The translations under genes and the position numbers were made by a program. The notes beneath the pieces are model-generated. The model saw nothing but the letters and a program-made list of their open reading frames with translations, was not told where the DNA came from and ran no database searches. A stretch of 64,000 nucleotides of DNA, taken from contig LNKV01000041.1 in NCBI GenBank assembly GCA_001465935.1, positions 170,877 through 234,876 on the forward strand. The letters run 5' to 3'. This document shows positions 49,050-61,142 of the stretch, in pieces. The DNA comes from Clarireedia homoeocarpa. Lineage: Eukaryota > Ascomycota > Leotiomycetes > Helotiales > Rutstroemiaceae. The number at the start of each line of letters is the position of its first letter. Positions within the stretch are counted from its first letter, which is position 1.

Positions 49050-49914
49050 TTTGAAGGGAGGGGAGGAAGGTTATGCTTTGAATATGGATGGTAGGTGGTG
49101 CGTGGTTGGGGTGGTGGGGGTGAGGGGTAATGAGGATGCTATATAGATAGGAAGGAAGCGTGAGGACGAGAATATCAAATTTCACCAGTAAATCGCACGA
49201 TGCTTAAACATGAACGGAAAGGCCGTAGGATCGCATACTATCACCATCAAAGTGGATTGTTCATATATATTATCTGACTATGTAGGTAGAATACTGAAGT
49301 TTGGACAAGTAGCCATGCTTACTACTGTAATGGGATAAGCGCATCGTTGCCTACTCAATCCCGGTTGCAGCGACGGCAAGAGAAGCAAAACGGACATTTC
49401 GAAAAGTCCATGAAACTACGACTCGCTTGCGCACGAGTTCCCCACAACTGAGAAATGTGGAGTGTCGGGTGTTTGATTCGGTAGAACTAGTTTAAGTGGG
49501 TGTGGTGACAGCCCCACTTGCGTACTTGGGTGGGGTACGTCCACTATGGAGATGTGGACGGCGGTGGTGGTTTTGTGGTGGGGAGTAGTGGATGGAAGGT
49601 ACGGGTTGGATGGACGGGAGTGATGGTATAGTGGAAATAGGGGCATATTGTATCGGCATAGGTAGGGGAGAGTGATGTGGAGTGGGGAGTGGAATGGGGA
49701 TGCGACGTACTGGCATGTCTCGATTGTTGTATGAGAGAGGCAGAAGGTATTTAAGGGACTGAGCAATTCACTTACTGTTGTTTCCCCCCTTTCCTACCCA
49801 ACCCTTTCTGCTTCTCAATCTCATCATCTGGATCTACCCAACCTCTAACCAACCACTCTACTTCCCCCCTCACAATCCCCCTTTATCCTCATCCAAACAC
49901 ACACCAAACGCACA
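49050..49914. promoter_or_regulatory. Divergent promoter region of hydrolase and quercetinase-like gene
   Basis: 865 bases shared by two oppositely transcribed catabolic genes. The last 150 bases before 49915 are C+T rich on the plus strand, as expected of a leader. No specific binding site could be assigned by eye. Confidence 0.5.
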
Positions 49915-51141
49915 ATGGCGCCTATACCCACGCTCCTCGCGCCCCCGGGCAAATCCACCCCCTACACCATTCCCGCCTTCTCTGGCGAACTCATCACAAT
50001 TCCCACCTCGAACAGCACGATGCGTCTCCTCGTCACCGGTGCCGAAACCTCTAACGCATTTGCCGTTGTTGGCACTGGCGGAACACAAGACGATCCTATC
50101 GGATTCCACTTCCACCGCGAAGCGCACGATGTGTTTCTCTGCCTAAAGGGGTCGATAAACGTCTGGGCGAACGATAAAGCGCGGTCACTGGGGCCGGGAG
50201 ATTTTGCTAGTGTGCCGCCTGTATGTTTATATATATGTTTTTCTTTTATATCCCTGCTTGTTGATTTTCTCAATTCAATTCACTTCTCTCAACGTACTTC
50301 TTCTCGATGTTGCAGGAAAAGCAATCTGCGAGAATGGCACACAGTACACAGCACAGAGTAAAAGCCAATAACCACTAACAAACGCACCCAATAGGGCACC
50401 ATACACCAATACCAAGTAACCGGCGCCCACAGCGAATTCCTCGGGCTCATTCTCCCCGGGACTTGGATCGAATTCTTCCGCTTCATTGGGGAGCCGTACC
50501 TGGGCCCGCTCTTCCCCACGACCGACCGCCGCAACCCACTCGAAGTGCTCGTCCCCAAACTGATCGCCGCAACCGAGAAATTCGACATGGTTCCCGTGCG
50601 GGACAAAGCGCAGTTCCCCCCTCAGGCATGGGAGGCCTCGGATGAAACACTACCAGGGGTGTGCGAGAACGGGGGATACTTCCTGCGGGAGGGGACGGGG
50701 GAGAAGAGGACGGTGGGGGGGTGGGTGGTGAGGGCGTTGGCGAGGAGGCAGGAGACCAACGGGAGGTTTAGTATTTGGGATGTGCAGGGGAGTGAGATGA
50801 GGGAGGGGTTGGGGAGCGAGAAGATGCTGGGGTTTGCGGAGACGCATCATGCTATTTTTGTGGTGGAGGGGACCGTCGAGGTGGTGGTGGGGGAGGAGAA
50901 GGTTAGGGTTACGGCGGGGGAGACGAGTTTTGTGCCTGCGGGGTGTAGGTGGAGAGTTGGGTTTGGGAGTCGCTGGGGGAGGGTGTATGTTTTTGCGAAT
51001 GGGGGTGGAATCGGGGAAGTGATGATGGAGTTGGGGGAGAAGTATGAACATGTAGGGATTCCGGATGCGGTGGAGGAGAATGGGGTGGATAAAGCGAGGT
51101 TGGAGGGGTTGAAGGAGACGATTAAGGATTTGATTTTCTAG
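49915..51141 (+). CDS. Bicupin dioxygenase, quercetin 2,3-dioxygenase-like
   Basis: Member of the fungal quercetinase group, which opens the flavonol ring with release of carbon monoxide using a copper or other metal centre. Two exons, 49915-50220 and 50395-51141, phase 0, giving 350 residues, the usual length. Cupin 1 carries HFHREAHDVFLCLKG, with metal-ligand candidates His65 and His67 and Asp72 at the place normally held by Glu. The third His is His106 in GTIHQYQVTGAHSEFLG right after the intron. Cupin 2 (ETHHAIFVVEGTVEVVVGE, then FVPAGCRWRV) lacks a full His set, as in related enzymes. No signal peptide is seen, unlike secreted Aspergillus quercetinase, so it is probably intracellular. 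A pirin-like or other cupin role cannot be excluded. Confidence 0.88.
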
Positions 51142-51411
51142 ATTTGATGGTTTTGAGAATGGATTGTTGTACTATGCTTGTTCAATGCTTGTTTATACCT
51201 AGTTTGAAAGAATTTGTGCAGCTTTGATATCAAAATATCCAATTTCCTCTGAGAAAGAATCAAGTTTGTTATTGCCGCATACATTTGATTCAAAAGATTC
51301 GAGCCATTCACCACCTTCTATCAAATCTTCTAGGGTATCAAAAGGCTCCCTTCCATGCTATACCATACCATGTTATCCACCAACTCCAAATCAAATGCTC
51401 ACTCACCCACC

Positions 51412-52435
51412 TTACATTGCCTCAAAAGCATCATTCAGATACGCGACAAAACTCGCCCTAATCCTATCCACCGGTACAGCCGTCTGTCTATTCAACGTAA
51501 TAAACTGTCTCCTCAACCTCTGCAACGCCGGCAGCCCCACCGGATCTCCCGGCAACTCAACAAGTAACTCCTGCTCCCCTTCCCCCACACTAACCTCCCC
51601 ACCCTCTTCCCCGGGATGATCCTTCCCCCACTCCAAAATCCGATTCAACACCGCCTGCGTCGTCTTATCCAGCTCATAAAGAAACTCCTCACTATTCAGC
51701 ACCCTCATAACCGTCGCCTGATTCGGCCTCACCACTTTCCTCTGTCCGTCTCCCTCACCCCCCACTATCGCCTCCCAGATCGCATCGCAAGGCGGCTCAG
51801 AATCTTCGCCTAGCACCGTGAAGAGCGGACTATCCCATCGAGCCATCGCATTCGGCTCTTCGTAGCGGAATACCAGGTTCTCCCAGCAGTCACGCTCGTA
51901 TGGTTTATCCTGCTCTTTTACTTCTTCTTTGCTGATTTCTGCGTTTTGTAACCGCGATTCATTTACCTTCCGCGCTTCAGCCACGCTGACGCCTACATGC
52001 ACGACGCAGTGCGGCGTCCGTACGGCTTTGGCTTCGCAGTATAGCTGGTATCGCCAGCCTTTGATGTAGTTTGCGCCATCGAGGATGACGATGTCTTTGG
52101 GACTGAGCACGCGTTTGACGGCCCCGTAGATGGTTGCACGGGCGTCTTTTTCGGAGGAGTTGTTGGAGCGTTCGTGGGTGGATTTGTTGTCGAGGTTGTA
52201 GACTGAGCGGGGGATGGCGAGGGTATGATCGGAGATGAGATGAACGCGGAGGGAAGAGGACGGGGAGGAGGTGGGGAGGGAGGAGATTTTGGAGAGGAAG
52301 TAGGATTGGAGTTGTGTGGCGCGGTGCGTTTTACCGGAGGTGGGATAGCCGGTGATTACGATCAGCTAAAAGAAACGAAGATGTTTATCAGACGAGCGGA
52401 AATGCGGAGGGAAGGAAAGAGGGACGTACAGGCAT
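51412..52435 (-). CDS. kti12: Kti12-like Elongator regulator, P-loop protein
   Basis: ATPase that binds tRNA and Elongator and supports wobble-uridine modification (mcm5/ncm5). Two exons: 52435-52430 (ATG CCT only) and 52365-51412, giving 319 residues, near the family norm. The P-loop is GYPTSGKT (8-15), with the following THRATQLQSYF helix typical of Kti12. IYGAVKRVLSPKDIVILDGANYIKGWRYQLYCEAK is the family's Walker-B-like region. CWENLVFRYEEPNAMARWDSPLF and the ending with LRRQFITLNRQ also match. The six-base first exon is supported by the GTACGT donor, the TTTTAG acceptor and the near-universal MPLIVITGYP start. The gene converges on the quercetinase gene 270 bases away, with no functional link seen. 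Confidence 0.95.
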
Positions 52436-55400
52436 GGTTGTGGTTGGTTTTCTGTTGAAGTCATTTGCATGTGTTGGTGTGAGGAAAAATCCTCAATAAT
52501 CCCAGTTGCCCCGCGCTGCGCGATAAGGTATCGCATCACGTGAAGATAAGCCACCCCTCCGTGCCGTCTCTACTTTGGAGATTCTTCCGTCGTGCTTGTC
52601 TGTGATTACTCATTACCCCTCTATTCATACTCATGCTATGCAATGCAGTCTTTTGAATGGCCACGAATGAGACTCGTAGCTACGTTGCGAATTCAGAAAA
52701 CCAATAGAGAAAGGCTCGCTGCATATTATGCAACCGTATGATCAATGTATTCTGGCTCGAAGCTCGTAATGCATGCCGTGGATCAGCACTATCGGGATAG
52801 CTTCTAGATACAAATACGCATAGGCATTGTCATTTACATGCATCGCGGCGGCGTAGTTGTTACTTCAGCCGCTTTCTGCTTTTGTATGTTTTATGAGGAG
52901 CTAAGGAAGTTTGTTTTAGAAGTGACCTCTAGACTATCACGTTGACGTTGATGTTGGCTTGTGCTCGAGTCAGGTCACCACCGTAGTTATATTTCGGCAG
53001 TTTACGAAAGATAACGTCGCGCCAGTTACGGTACGAGGTGATCGAAGTTGAGGTAGGCCCTTATTTCGCCGTGATGTGATTCGGAAAGTCTCTCCGAGGA
53101 AATTTTGTCGATTTTCGATGAGCCGCATTAAGTGAGGTCATACAAGGTATACAAGCCGCCGCACGACAGCGAGGCCGGTCGAATATGATATGCGTCGTGG
53201 GCGCTGGTGCTGCATTGCACTTATCTGCTGTACAGCATTCAAGCTCCTCGGTGAGTCTGTCAGATTCAGGTTGGCTGATAAGCTGATGTTCTTGTGATAC
53301 CTTGTTTTGGCCAATCCCATGGAGAACGCGGTTAATGAAAACGAGAGTGTGCTACTTCAGCGACATCTAGAACGTCGGTTACTCTGCCACACAACATCTA
53401 TGCAGCTGTGCATGCTGAAATTCAGAGCATGCTCGCCAGTGGGAGTGTGATACATAACCTTTTGCCGATCATTGGTGCCTCCTTTTTGCTGCGGCATTAC
53501 ACTTGAAAGCCTTGAGACTTGGTGTTGGAATGGAATGCATCATCGACATTATTTTTGAAGAACCGAAACTTGCATGCCTAGCTGATGAAGTTGAGTTCTC
53601 GTCGATCAACCATGTGGTTCTTCCTATCGGAAAGGCTCTTCCAAGTCTCGAGAAAACTCAAGCGACGTCGACCTGTTCCAGGAGACTGCCATGAAGATAC
53701 GGCAGTAAGGATACTCCCTGTGGGGGTGTATGAATAACACGGCTTCAGCCAACTCGGACCGTCTCGGCCAATGTAAGCAAGATCCCTGACTGGCAACGAC
53801 TGCGAATCGTGCTACCGCGACGTTGTCCCCTCAAACATCAAATGCGGTGCATCAAGTGGTGGAACATAGGTCAGAAGGTTATGAGCTCGTGAGGTCTCTG
53901 GTCTCTGTGTGCTGCTCACAGCTGTTCCACTAACCAAAAAAATTCTCTGAATTTTCTCGGGAAAACGTTGAGGGCGAGCTTGGACAGCTTAACGGCCTCG
54001 GTCACGGGGATCAGGGTTCGATATTTGCAAGTGAAAATTTGCACGTTCCCTTGTTCCCTTGCTCCCTGCTCCCTTGCTCCCTTGCTCCCTTGCTCCCTTG
54101 CTCCCTTGCTCCCTTGCTCCCTTGGACGAAAGGCCTCTTTTCTTCCAGCCTCGTTGCCCCCACCACAGTTGATGTCATACAAAGCAGGTACTGTACGAAG
54201 TAACTACAGTGCCGTACCAAAATCCGTACTGCACGAGGAAAAGACTCATCGTGCGTTGACGTGAGCTACAGCTTGAGCTGGAGAGAAGGAAGTGGTTGTG
54301 CGAGAGTGTGCGAGCCTGTGCGAGCCTGTGCAAAATCGCGCATTCATGGGGTTTCTATGGTGTGACGAAATGCGAACGCTGCAGAGAGCCAGCGAATACA
54401 CACCCCCCAATTTCGACCGACCGAAATAACTTGAAATTGGCCCATACCATATAATATTACTTGTATGTATATGTGCAGAATAGCATTCTTTGCAGGTTGC
54501 ATCCATCTCACGCACGGTCAGGAGAGACTTCAATTGGCCCAGAAGATGACACTATTGATGATACGGTGCAATAACGTGCAGGAGAAGAGGCTTGGGGAGC
54601 TGACGGAGAGCTGACGGAGAGCATAAAGTGACCAATCAATTTCGAATCCAACCACACTGAAAATGAAAAAAAAAGCAGCGAAATAAAGTCACCTACAACG
54701 CATCGACAGCCTTCATTGAGGCATCCTCTACGAAGTACAGTACTCAAGCGCATCCGGGCGTCGAGAGGAGTCGAGGAGTGGATCACAGCCTCCGGACGGA
54801 GCTTCGTAGAATGAACACGAATCTGTTCCTATCTATCTCCGTACTGACACAGTAATGAGCTGCGCTGCACAGTGTCATCATCATTTGTCGTAGAAAATGA
54901 TAGTTCCTGACCCTGATGATCTCCCTTTGGGAATAACTTCAAATGGAAGGAGATCTGCCAAAGTTCCAACTGGTCATCAAACAGGAAAAAGAAATGAACG
55001 AGTCGAGTGGGACTAGATGTTTCAACCCTTTCGGCATTGAATCCACAGCGGTACGAAGTACATCTGTCGCCGAAGTATATTCTGAGTTCCGAATTGGGAA
55101 TTGGCAGTTGGGAACTGGGAATTCAGCCTGCAGTTAGACATTCCACACTTTCCAGTCTTGCCGCGAATGCAAAGCAAATGCACCATGCGTGACGAGGCTG
55201 GGGCTGTTTGGACAAGACTCGCTGACGGACGTATGGGAGTCCTATCTACACCTGTTCATGATACACCAACCCTCGACTGGATCCTTTTTCACCGAATGAA
55301 CTGTGTTTTGATGAACCTTGTGGATGCATAATTCTGTCATAGCAGACGGTCGGCAGGATAAAATCCTTCCCGCGATTCATGGATTTCAATCCTCGGGTAT

Positions 55401-56603
55401 AAATTATTTATCTTCATGATTACTAGATATGGAATGGTCCTTTTCATACCGTTGATGTGAAGAAGCAAGTTGGGTGAAGTATCACATCAAATTATCCATC
55501 CTTTCCAGGAGTTTCCTGTGCGTGCGCTCTCTTTGCGACCGAAGTTTGCTACAGAGTGCGGTTTAGCATCGACTCCATTTCCTTCCACTGCTTCAGTCAA
55601 TTTTTTTGAATTGGTAGCCTTCTTGCGCGTCTCCCGACATTCCATCCATAGCCACCCTTGTGTGTGTTTGATTGTCGAGCGACTATTATTGGATATGGAG
55701 TATTGGAGAGAGTATTGGAGAGAGGGGTGTGCATTACGGTCTCCATATTTATTTCGAGCACCCAAAAAACGTGAGAACTTTTGCAAGGGCTGTGAAGTAC
55801 AGACCAGGTATACCAACCAAGGGTTGGAGGAAGACTCGACAGGGTTGAAAGGTTAAGTGACCATTTTCTGACCTATTGAATTCGGTGGTGGCTAATGGTT
55901 CTATTTGAATTGCATGGAAACGAGGCAATTAAAAGCAATTCTGGGAAGGAGAAGAGACAACGCATCAATGTCTCACATAAACACATGAGGGATCCTGGTA
56001 TCCTGGTATGTGAGCTTCCCTTTACAGTGTCCCACTTCTCACTCGACCGTCATTCCTTGATCCATGATTTTGAATGAGGACGAGCGGGTGCTGAGTACCT
56101 TGCCGTTAAAAAGCATAAGTGCCCAACCTCCCCCACTTCAAACGAACTTGCTCCTCTTCTCTTCCCATTCATCATCCGTTCTCCAGAAACATCCACCAAT
56201 CCTATCTATACCGAAGATCAGTCATTATTCGCCCACCATCTTGTACCTTTGCATCTTTGCCCAACCTCTTATCCGTCGTCTACCCTCATACCAGTTCCTG
56301 TATATTGCGGATCCCTTCCCCCTTCTCCCTCTCCCTCTTCCTCTCCCACAGTTGCCCAACTGAAAAAAAAAGTTTTGATTTTTCTTCCACTTGCAACAAC
56401 ATATCCAAGGAAGGACCAGAAAAGAGGATTCCCAAACGGAGACACAGATCATCCAAGCCCGGATTGATTTTGTTTTCATCGCAATCAACCACTGTCTGTA
56501 TACTCTTACCACTGTGGCCGTGGCCTAGAAGTAGTACATTCCAGCATTTTTTCTTCATCGACGGCCATTAAAGCACATTGCCGTTGCTTCAAAGGACTTT
56601 CCA
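52436..56603. other. Gene-free 4-kb region upstream of the C2H2 factor
   Basis: No accepted gene. Composition is ordinary, so this is not a repeat desert. A 63-codon frame at 53503-53694 lacks an ATG start and may be a decayed fragment. An octamer array lies at 54045-54124. C+T-rich DNA from about 56110 to 56350 marks the likely promoter and leader of the transcription-factor gene. Confidence 0.6.
54045..54124. repeat. (TTGCTCCC)n octamer array
   Basis: About ten head-to-tail octamers, the first ones reading TTGTTCCC and one shortened to seven bases. Non-coding; both strands yield small repetitive frames. Confidence 0.92.
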
Positions 56604-59600
56604 ATGACTTGCACGGAGACTGTAACCATTCTCCCGGAAACCATGACAGGCTTCGACATCCAATCTCGTTCCCGGAAGAAGGCAACCGCCAGGTATATTG
56701 TTTTTTCTCTTCTACTTGTTTTGTTTTTTTGCTTTGCTTTTTGAGTTTTGCTTGTTCTGCTTGATACCCGGATTATTTTCATGTTCCAGAAAAGTCATGT
56801 ATTTTCGCACCACTACAGATCCATCAGTCCAGGAGTTTCCACGGAGTTTCCAGGGCATATATTTCCCCAGGTCACCCAGGTTTCAGTCCTCCATAGGCTT
56901 TCCCGAAGGACTTTCTCGTGTTCCTACATGAGCGCTTAAACTGAAGGTGCATTTATGTGCTGGAAAGTTTTTGCAAACAAAAATGAAATTACAGAAAGGA
57001 AAAAGACCTCCGGTCTTGGTAAGCGTATACCCTCCCGGATATAACAGGACTGCGTACATTTCTCTTTCATATCTGGAATATGGACACGAATATATTACGG
57101 ATAAATACACATGAGCTTCCCTTCACTTTCGATTTCATTTCCTTGGAGGACTTCACAGCTATGAATGATGCTCTACCTACTTCAACCTTCTGTGCCGACA
57201 ATACCCCCGTTTGTGAACCCGCAAGGATATGCGGGTTCAGCGGAGTTTCTTCATTGTTTGACCGGGTTTTCATACCATCACGAACTTCGGTTTGTGCGGC
57301 TGGATATAATCACAAACGATCAACCTTAATTCAAGTGATCTCAATATATGCACCCGCATAGGAAGAGCAACAACAGGACCATTATAAAGCGGCATCTTTC
57401 CATAGGCTATCCTGGTGTCATTTCTTTCTACCCTTCCGGCTAAGGATTTCCAAAATTCCAACACCAACCCGAGGAACCCCCACAAGCAAGAATGTAGCCG
57501 GCTATGCCAGCCCTTTACAGTCTCTCTTGCATAGGCATCAATTTGTGCCGAAGAGTACGTAATTTACTCGATGTCGACTTCCAGAAAGTCCGACACTACT
57601 CCCTTCATTAAACGAGTGATCCATCAACTAACAATTACTTCTTTTTCTTTTCGCACAGAAGGATTTCCGTTTCGAAGAAGCACCATTATGAACCAATCTA
57701 TCCATCATGGGACCGCAGCCCGAGGATATTGCCCTTTTTTCTCTGGATGTTTCATTCTTTTTTTTTTTTCTTGTTCTTTCATCCCGGATTTTTGACCTAT
57801 TCCCCTCGGATCATTCAACATCACTGCCATGGACTTTATCTTTTGACTTCAGGAACCTCGACTCTACTGGTCTGTACAATCCATATCGACTCCATATATA
57901 CTGAACTAACATGTTGCTGTAGGACTCTCCTAATTTGATTTTCTGTTTTGCTTTTGTTCTTTTTTTACTGTTCTGTTCGTTCGTTACAATTGTAGTTGTT
58001 TTTAAAGTGGATGCACAGCACACTGACCCAACTTTTGTGTAGCGGTTTCAACTCAAAAACCCCATTCCAAGGAACGTCTGGATTTTCTTTGCGTCAGACA
58101 GAACCTACCCAGGGTCAATACAGTGGATTATCCTGGAACGGAAAAGGTGAAGGCTTACAGTACTCGCACCGTGAATCCACATCCCAAGGACATATTCCCA
58201 ATGGATTTTCTGATTCTTCTCTTTATTTCCCTGTAGCTCAGATGCACAGCCAACGGAACCAGTGGTCATCAGACCTTTCTCCATCAGGCCAGGAGGCCTC
58301 AGTTATGTCTCGTTTCCCATCACAGGATTCCACAGGAGCTCAATCACAAAGAACCACACAGTCATCTTCCACTGACATGAATGATCAAAATCGATCATTG
58401 AGACTGTACCCAAATGTCTCCCAAGGACCATACAACGGTTCTTCCACTACTTCTGATGCCACAGTTCGATCTGCTAGCCCAAGCAGTTCTGTTTTGTATA
58501 CCCCATCAGGACAGATTGATTTCCAATCTGCATTCGACAACTTCACATACCCAGGACATGATGACATGCCCGGAAATGACTTCACAGCAACTACCACTGG
58601 ATTTTCTCAGCCGCCAACTTTGTCATTGACAACAGAATTTGATATATTCCCAAGCTCGGATGGACTGCCCACAAGTCTTTCTACAGCCACAAGGTCTCTT
58701 ACAAGTTATGTACAGAGCGCACCAGACTCTGTTATCTATAACAGTGCCCTTATAGGATCACCCACCAATATATGGGGCAATTCTTTCATTGAATCCCAGA
58801 GGTCATCACCAGTTGCCCATGAGGAACCATGGTCTTTGCCAGCACAAATGATGTCTTCGACTGTGAACAGCCCATTGGACTACTCACCGATTGACGGCAA
58901 CTCCCCAAGGTATGTATTTCAAGGTTCCACAAATTTGGTGGATGCACCTTCTTACAAGATTCGTAACAGGATGCCAAGGAAACCCAATGGACCAAGACCA
59001 TCCAAGGTCGCAGGCGACATTGCCAATGCCAGGCAGCCAGGAAACTCAGAGGACTCCTTCAAGTTAGTTGGACGTTCCAGTCTGGAAGCTGATAACTCTG
59101 CTCGGGACCATGAGCTTTACCATAATGTGATCACCGGAGCCGATGGATTGTACCATTGCCCATGGGAAGGAAACCCAAACTGCCAACACAAGCCAGAGAA
59201 GCTCAAGTGCAATTACGAGTAGGACAAATTCTAATACCCTCCATGATCCGAAGAAAAAAGCTAATGAATCTGTGTTACAGCAAATTTGTCGACTCCCACC
59301 TGAAGCCATACAGATGCAAGATCCCAGCTTGTGCGGACAACAAATTCTCATCCACTGCCTGTTTACTCCGCCACGAGAGAGAAGCACATGCCATGCATGG
59401 CCATGGAGATAAACCATTCCTTTGCAAGTACGAAGGCTGCGAGCGCGGCGTTGCTGGCAATGGTTTCCCCCGCCGCTGGAACCTTTATGACCACATGAAG
59501 CGTGTGCACAATGACCAAACCACTTCCAAGGATGTCAGGAGCAACGGCAGTGCATCGCCACCACCAACTGAGAAGTCAGAATCTGGCTCAAAAAAGCGTA

Positions 59601-59878
59601 AGCAAGATGCCGTCGAGGATCAAGCCAGCCCAGAACAGGAAGTCAAGAGAGTCAAGTCACCCATTGTTATCCATGAGCCATCTCTGGTTGAAAGGTATCA
59701 CCAGAGTGAACAAAGACTCTTGGAAGCCGTGAAGCAATTGCATGATCCCAAAAATGCCAATACCATGACCATTTTGAGGAATGCCAGTGATTGCCTTAAG
59801 ATAATGGCCCAAACTACCCAACGGATCAATGCTGCACCAGGAATGAATAGAACCTTCAGCCACGGATCTATGGGCTGA
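56604..59878 (+). CDS. C2H2 zinc-finger transcription factor
   Basis: Proposed exons are 56604-56692, 58043-59218 and 59281-59878, giving 620 residues. Residues 31-400 are Ser/Thr/Gln/Asn-rich, typical of an activation region. A Cys/His module starts with YHCPWEGNPNCQHKPEKLKC and continues across the last intron. It is followed by two C2H2 fingers: YRCKIPACADNKFSSTACLL with RHEREAH, and FLCKYEGCERGVAGNGF with DHMKRVH. A bipartite basic signal (KKRKQ) and a C-terminal coiled region follow. The last intron is well supported (TACGA to CAAATT). The first exon is joined by a 1.35-kb intron, which is long for this genome. Its support is an AG/GTATAT donor, a CTGAC branch, a TGTGTAG acceptor and matching phase. 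The alternative is a start at 58011. Role unknown; a developmental regulator is a guess. Confidence 0.78.
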
Positions 59879-61142
59879 ACGAATTACCACAAACGGAATC
59901 GAAGATAATATTGTAAGTTCACCTCCAGCATTCGGCATGAGCATAATAAAGTGTGGACTATACTGACATTTCATTTCTAGCACATCTTCTGCCTAACTAG
60001 AAGGTCGGGTACATTGCATCATCAGACTTGGAACGACAATCACAGCGGACCCAGCCCGCTTTAGACATACCGGTCATGATAGCAGATACAAGACAAAAGC
60101 ATACAGACAGGTTCAAGTCATGCTTCCAGTCATGCAACCATACATCAGGATCAAGGATAATGGAGCCTGCCAAGAGGAGATTTTGCCAAGCCATGGATTG
60201 CATATATACCGGATTTGACAGTACCAGTCTGTTGCCCTTGGTGCTAGAGAATTTTGCATGCATTTTTGCCCACGGACTTTATTTTTAATACTAGCCCACA
60301 AGGATGGGATCTAGTAGTTTCTGTTGGAGTGGAAAAGAAGACGAGTACAGATGAGGTGGTTTTGAATCAAGTTTCGGGTCGGAAATTTTTATATAGATGC
60401 TCGCTTGCATACTACGGTTGCATTGCTTGCCCTCGCCATTCTTTTTTATTTGGATTTATGCATGTTATTTTTGGTTTCGATTTGGGAGGAATGGACCTGT
60501 TTCAAAAGCTTTATGGGGGGCAATGGCGGTGGGATCCGGATTACTTTGGAGGGACTGGAATCGGATCGGTTTGGAGGATACTATTCTTTTATTTATGCAA
60601 TTGGTTTGGGACGGAAATGGAACCGGGGAACACAGGACTAGTTAGATATACCCTTTTTGGCGGATTTGGATGAAGGAACGGATAAATGGAGGCATTCTCA
60701 ACTCAAGTATTTTTTCTTGTTATCTGTACGATGCGTTGCAAGCGAGCTCTTTGCTCATGATGAGGACTATATTTAGTAGAGTAAATAGAGTGAGCTACGT
60801 AGGGTGAGCATGTATGTATGTATACCATTCTGTTAAGCTATAATGTTTCATGACCAGTTAAGCGTAGCCCCCTTACTTGGCATTCCATTTCCAAAACTCC
60901 CAAATATGAGATACAATATGCATTGAACCACACACATCAAACAATTGTCAAATACGATTTACTAAAACTCTCATACTCCCTTTCCTACTTGCGACTACCT
61001 ATCCGCTTGCCTTTTCAACCCCATTCCTATTTCCCCTTGCTATCCTCATCCTCATCCTCATCCTCTTTCCATCTCCCCTGCTTCGTCCCTCCCATCCCTC
61101 CCATCCTCTCACCACCTCCCCCCTTACCCATTACTCCCCCTT
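59879..61142. other. Convergent 3' intergenic region before the GH31 gene
   Basis: Probable 3' UTRs of the zinc-finger gene and the GH31 gene. Frames of up to 139 codons start at ATG but show no protein-like composition, and their neighbours in other frames are similar. CATCCT units lie near 61046-61066. No gene accepted. Confidence 0.65.

Noticed and set aside
53503..53694. 63-codon frame with protein-like text (EEPKLACLADEVEF)
   Set aside because: No ATG and no adjoining exon in phase. It may be a decayed gene fragment, but there is not enough to call a pseudogene.
58011..58042. Alternative start MHSTLTQLLC for the C2H2 protein
   Set aside because: The segment contains a branch-like CTGAC and ends in a TGTGTAG acceptor, so it looks like intron end. 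Kept as the fallback if the long first intron is not real.
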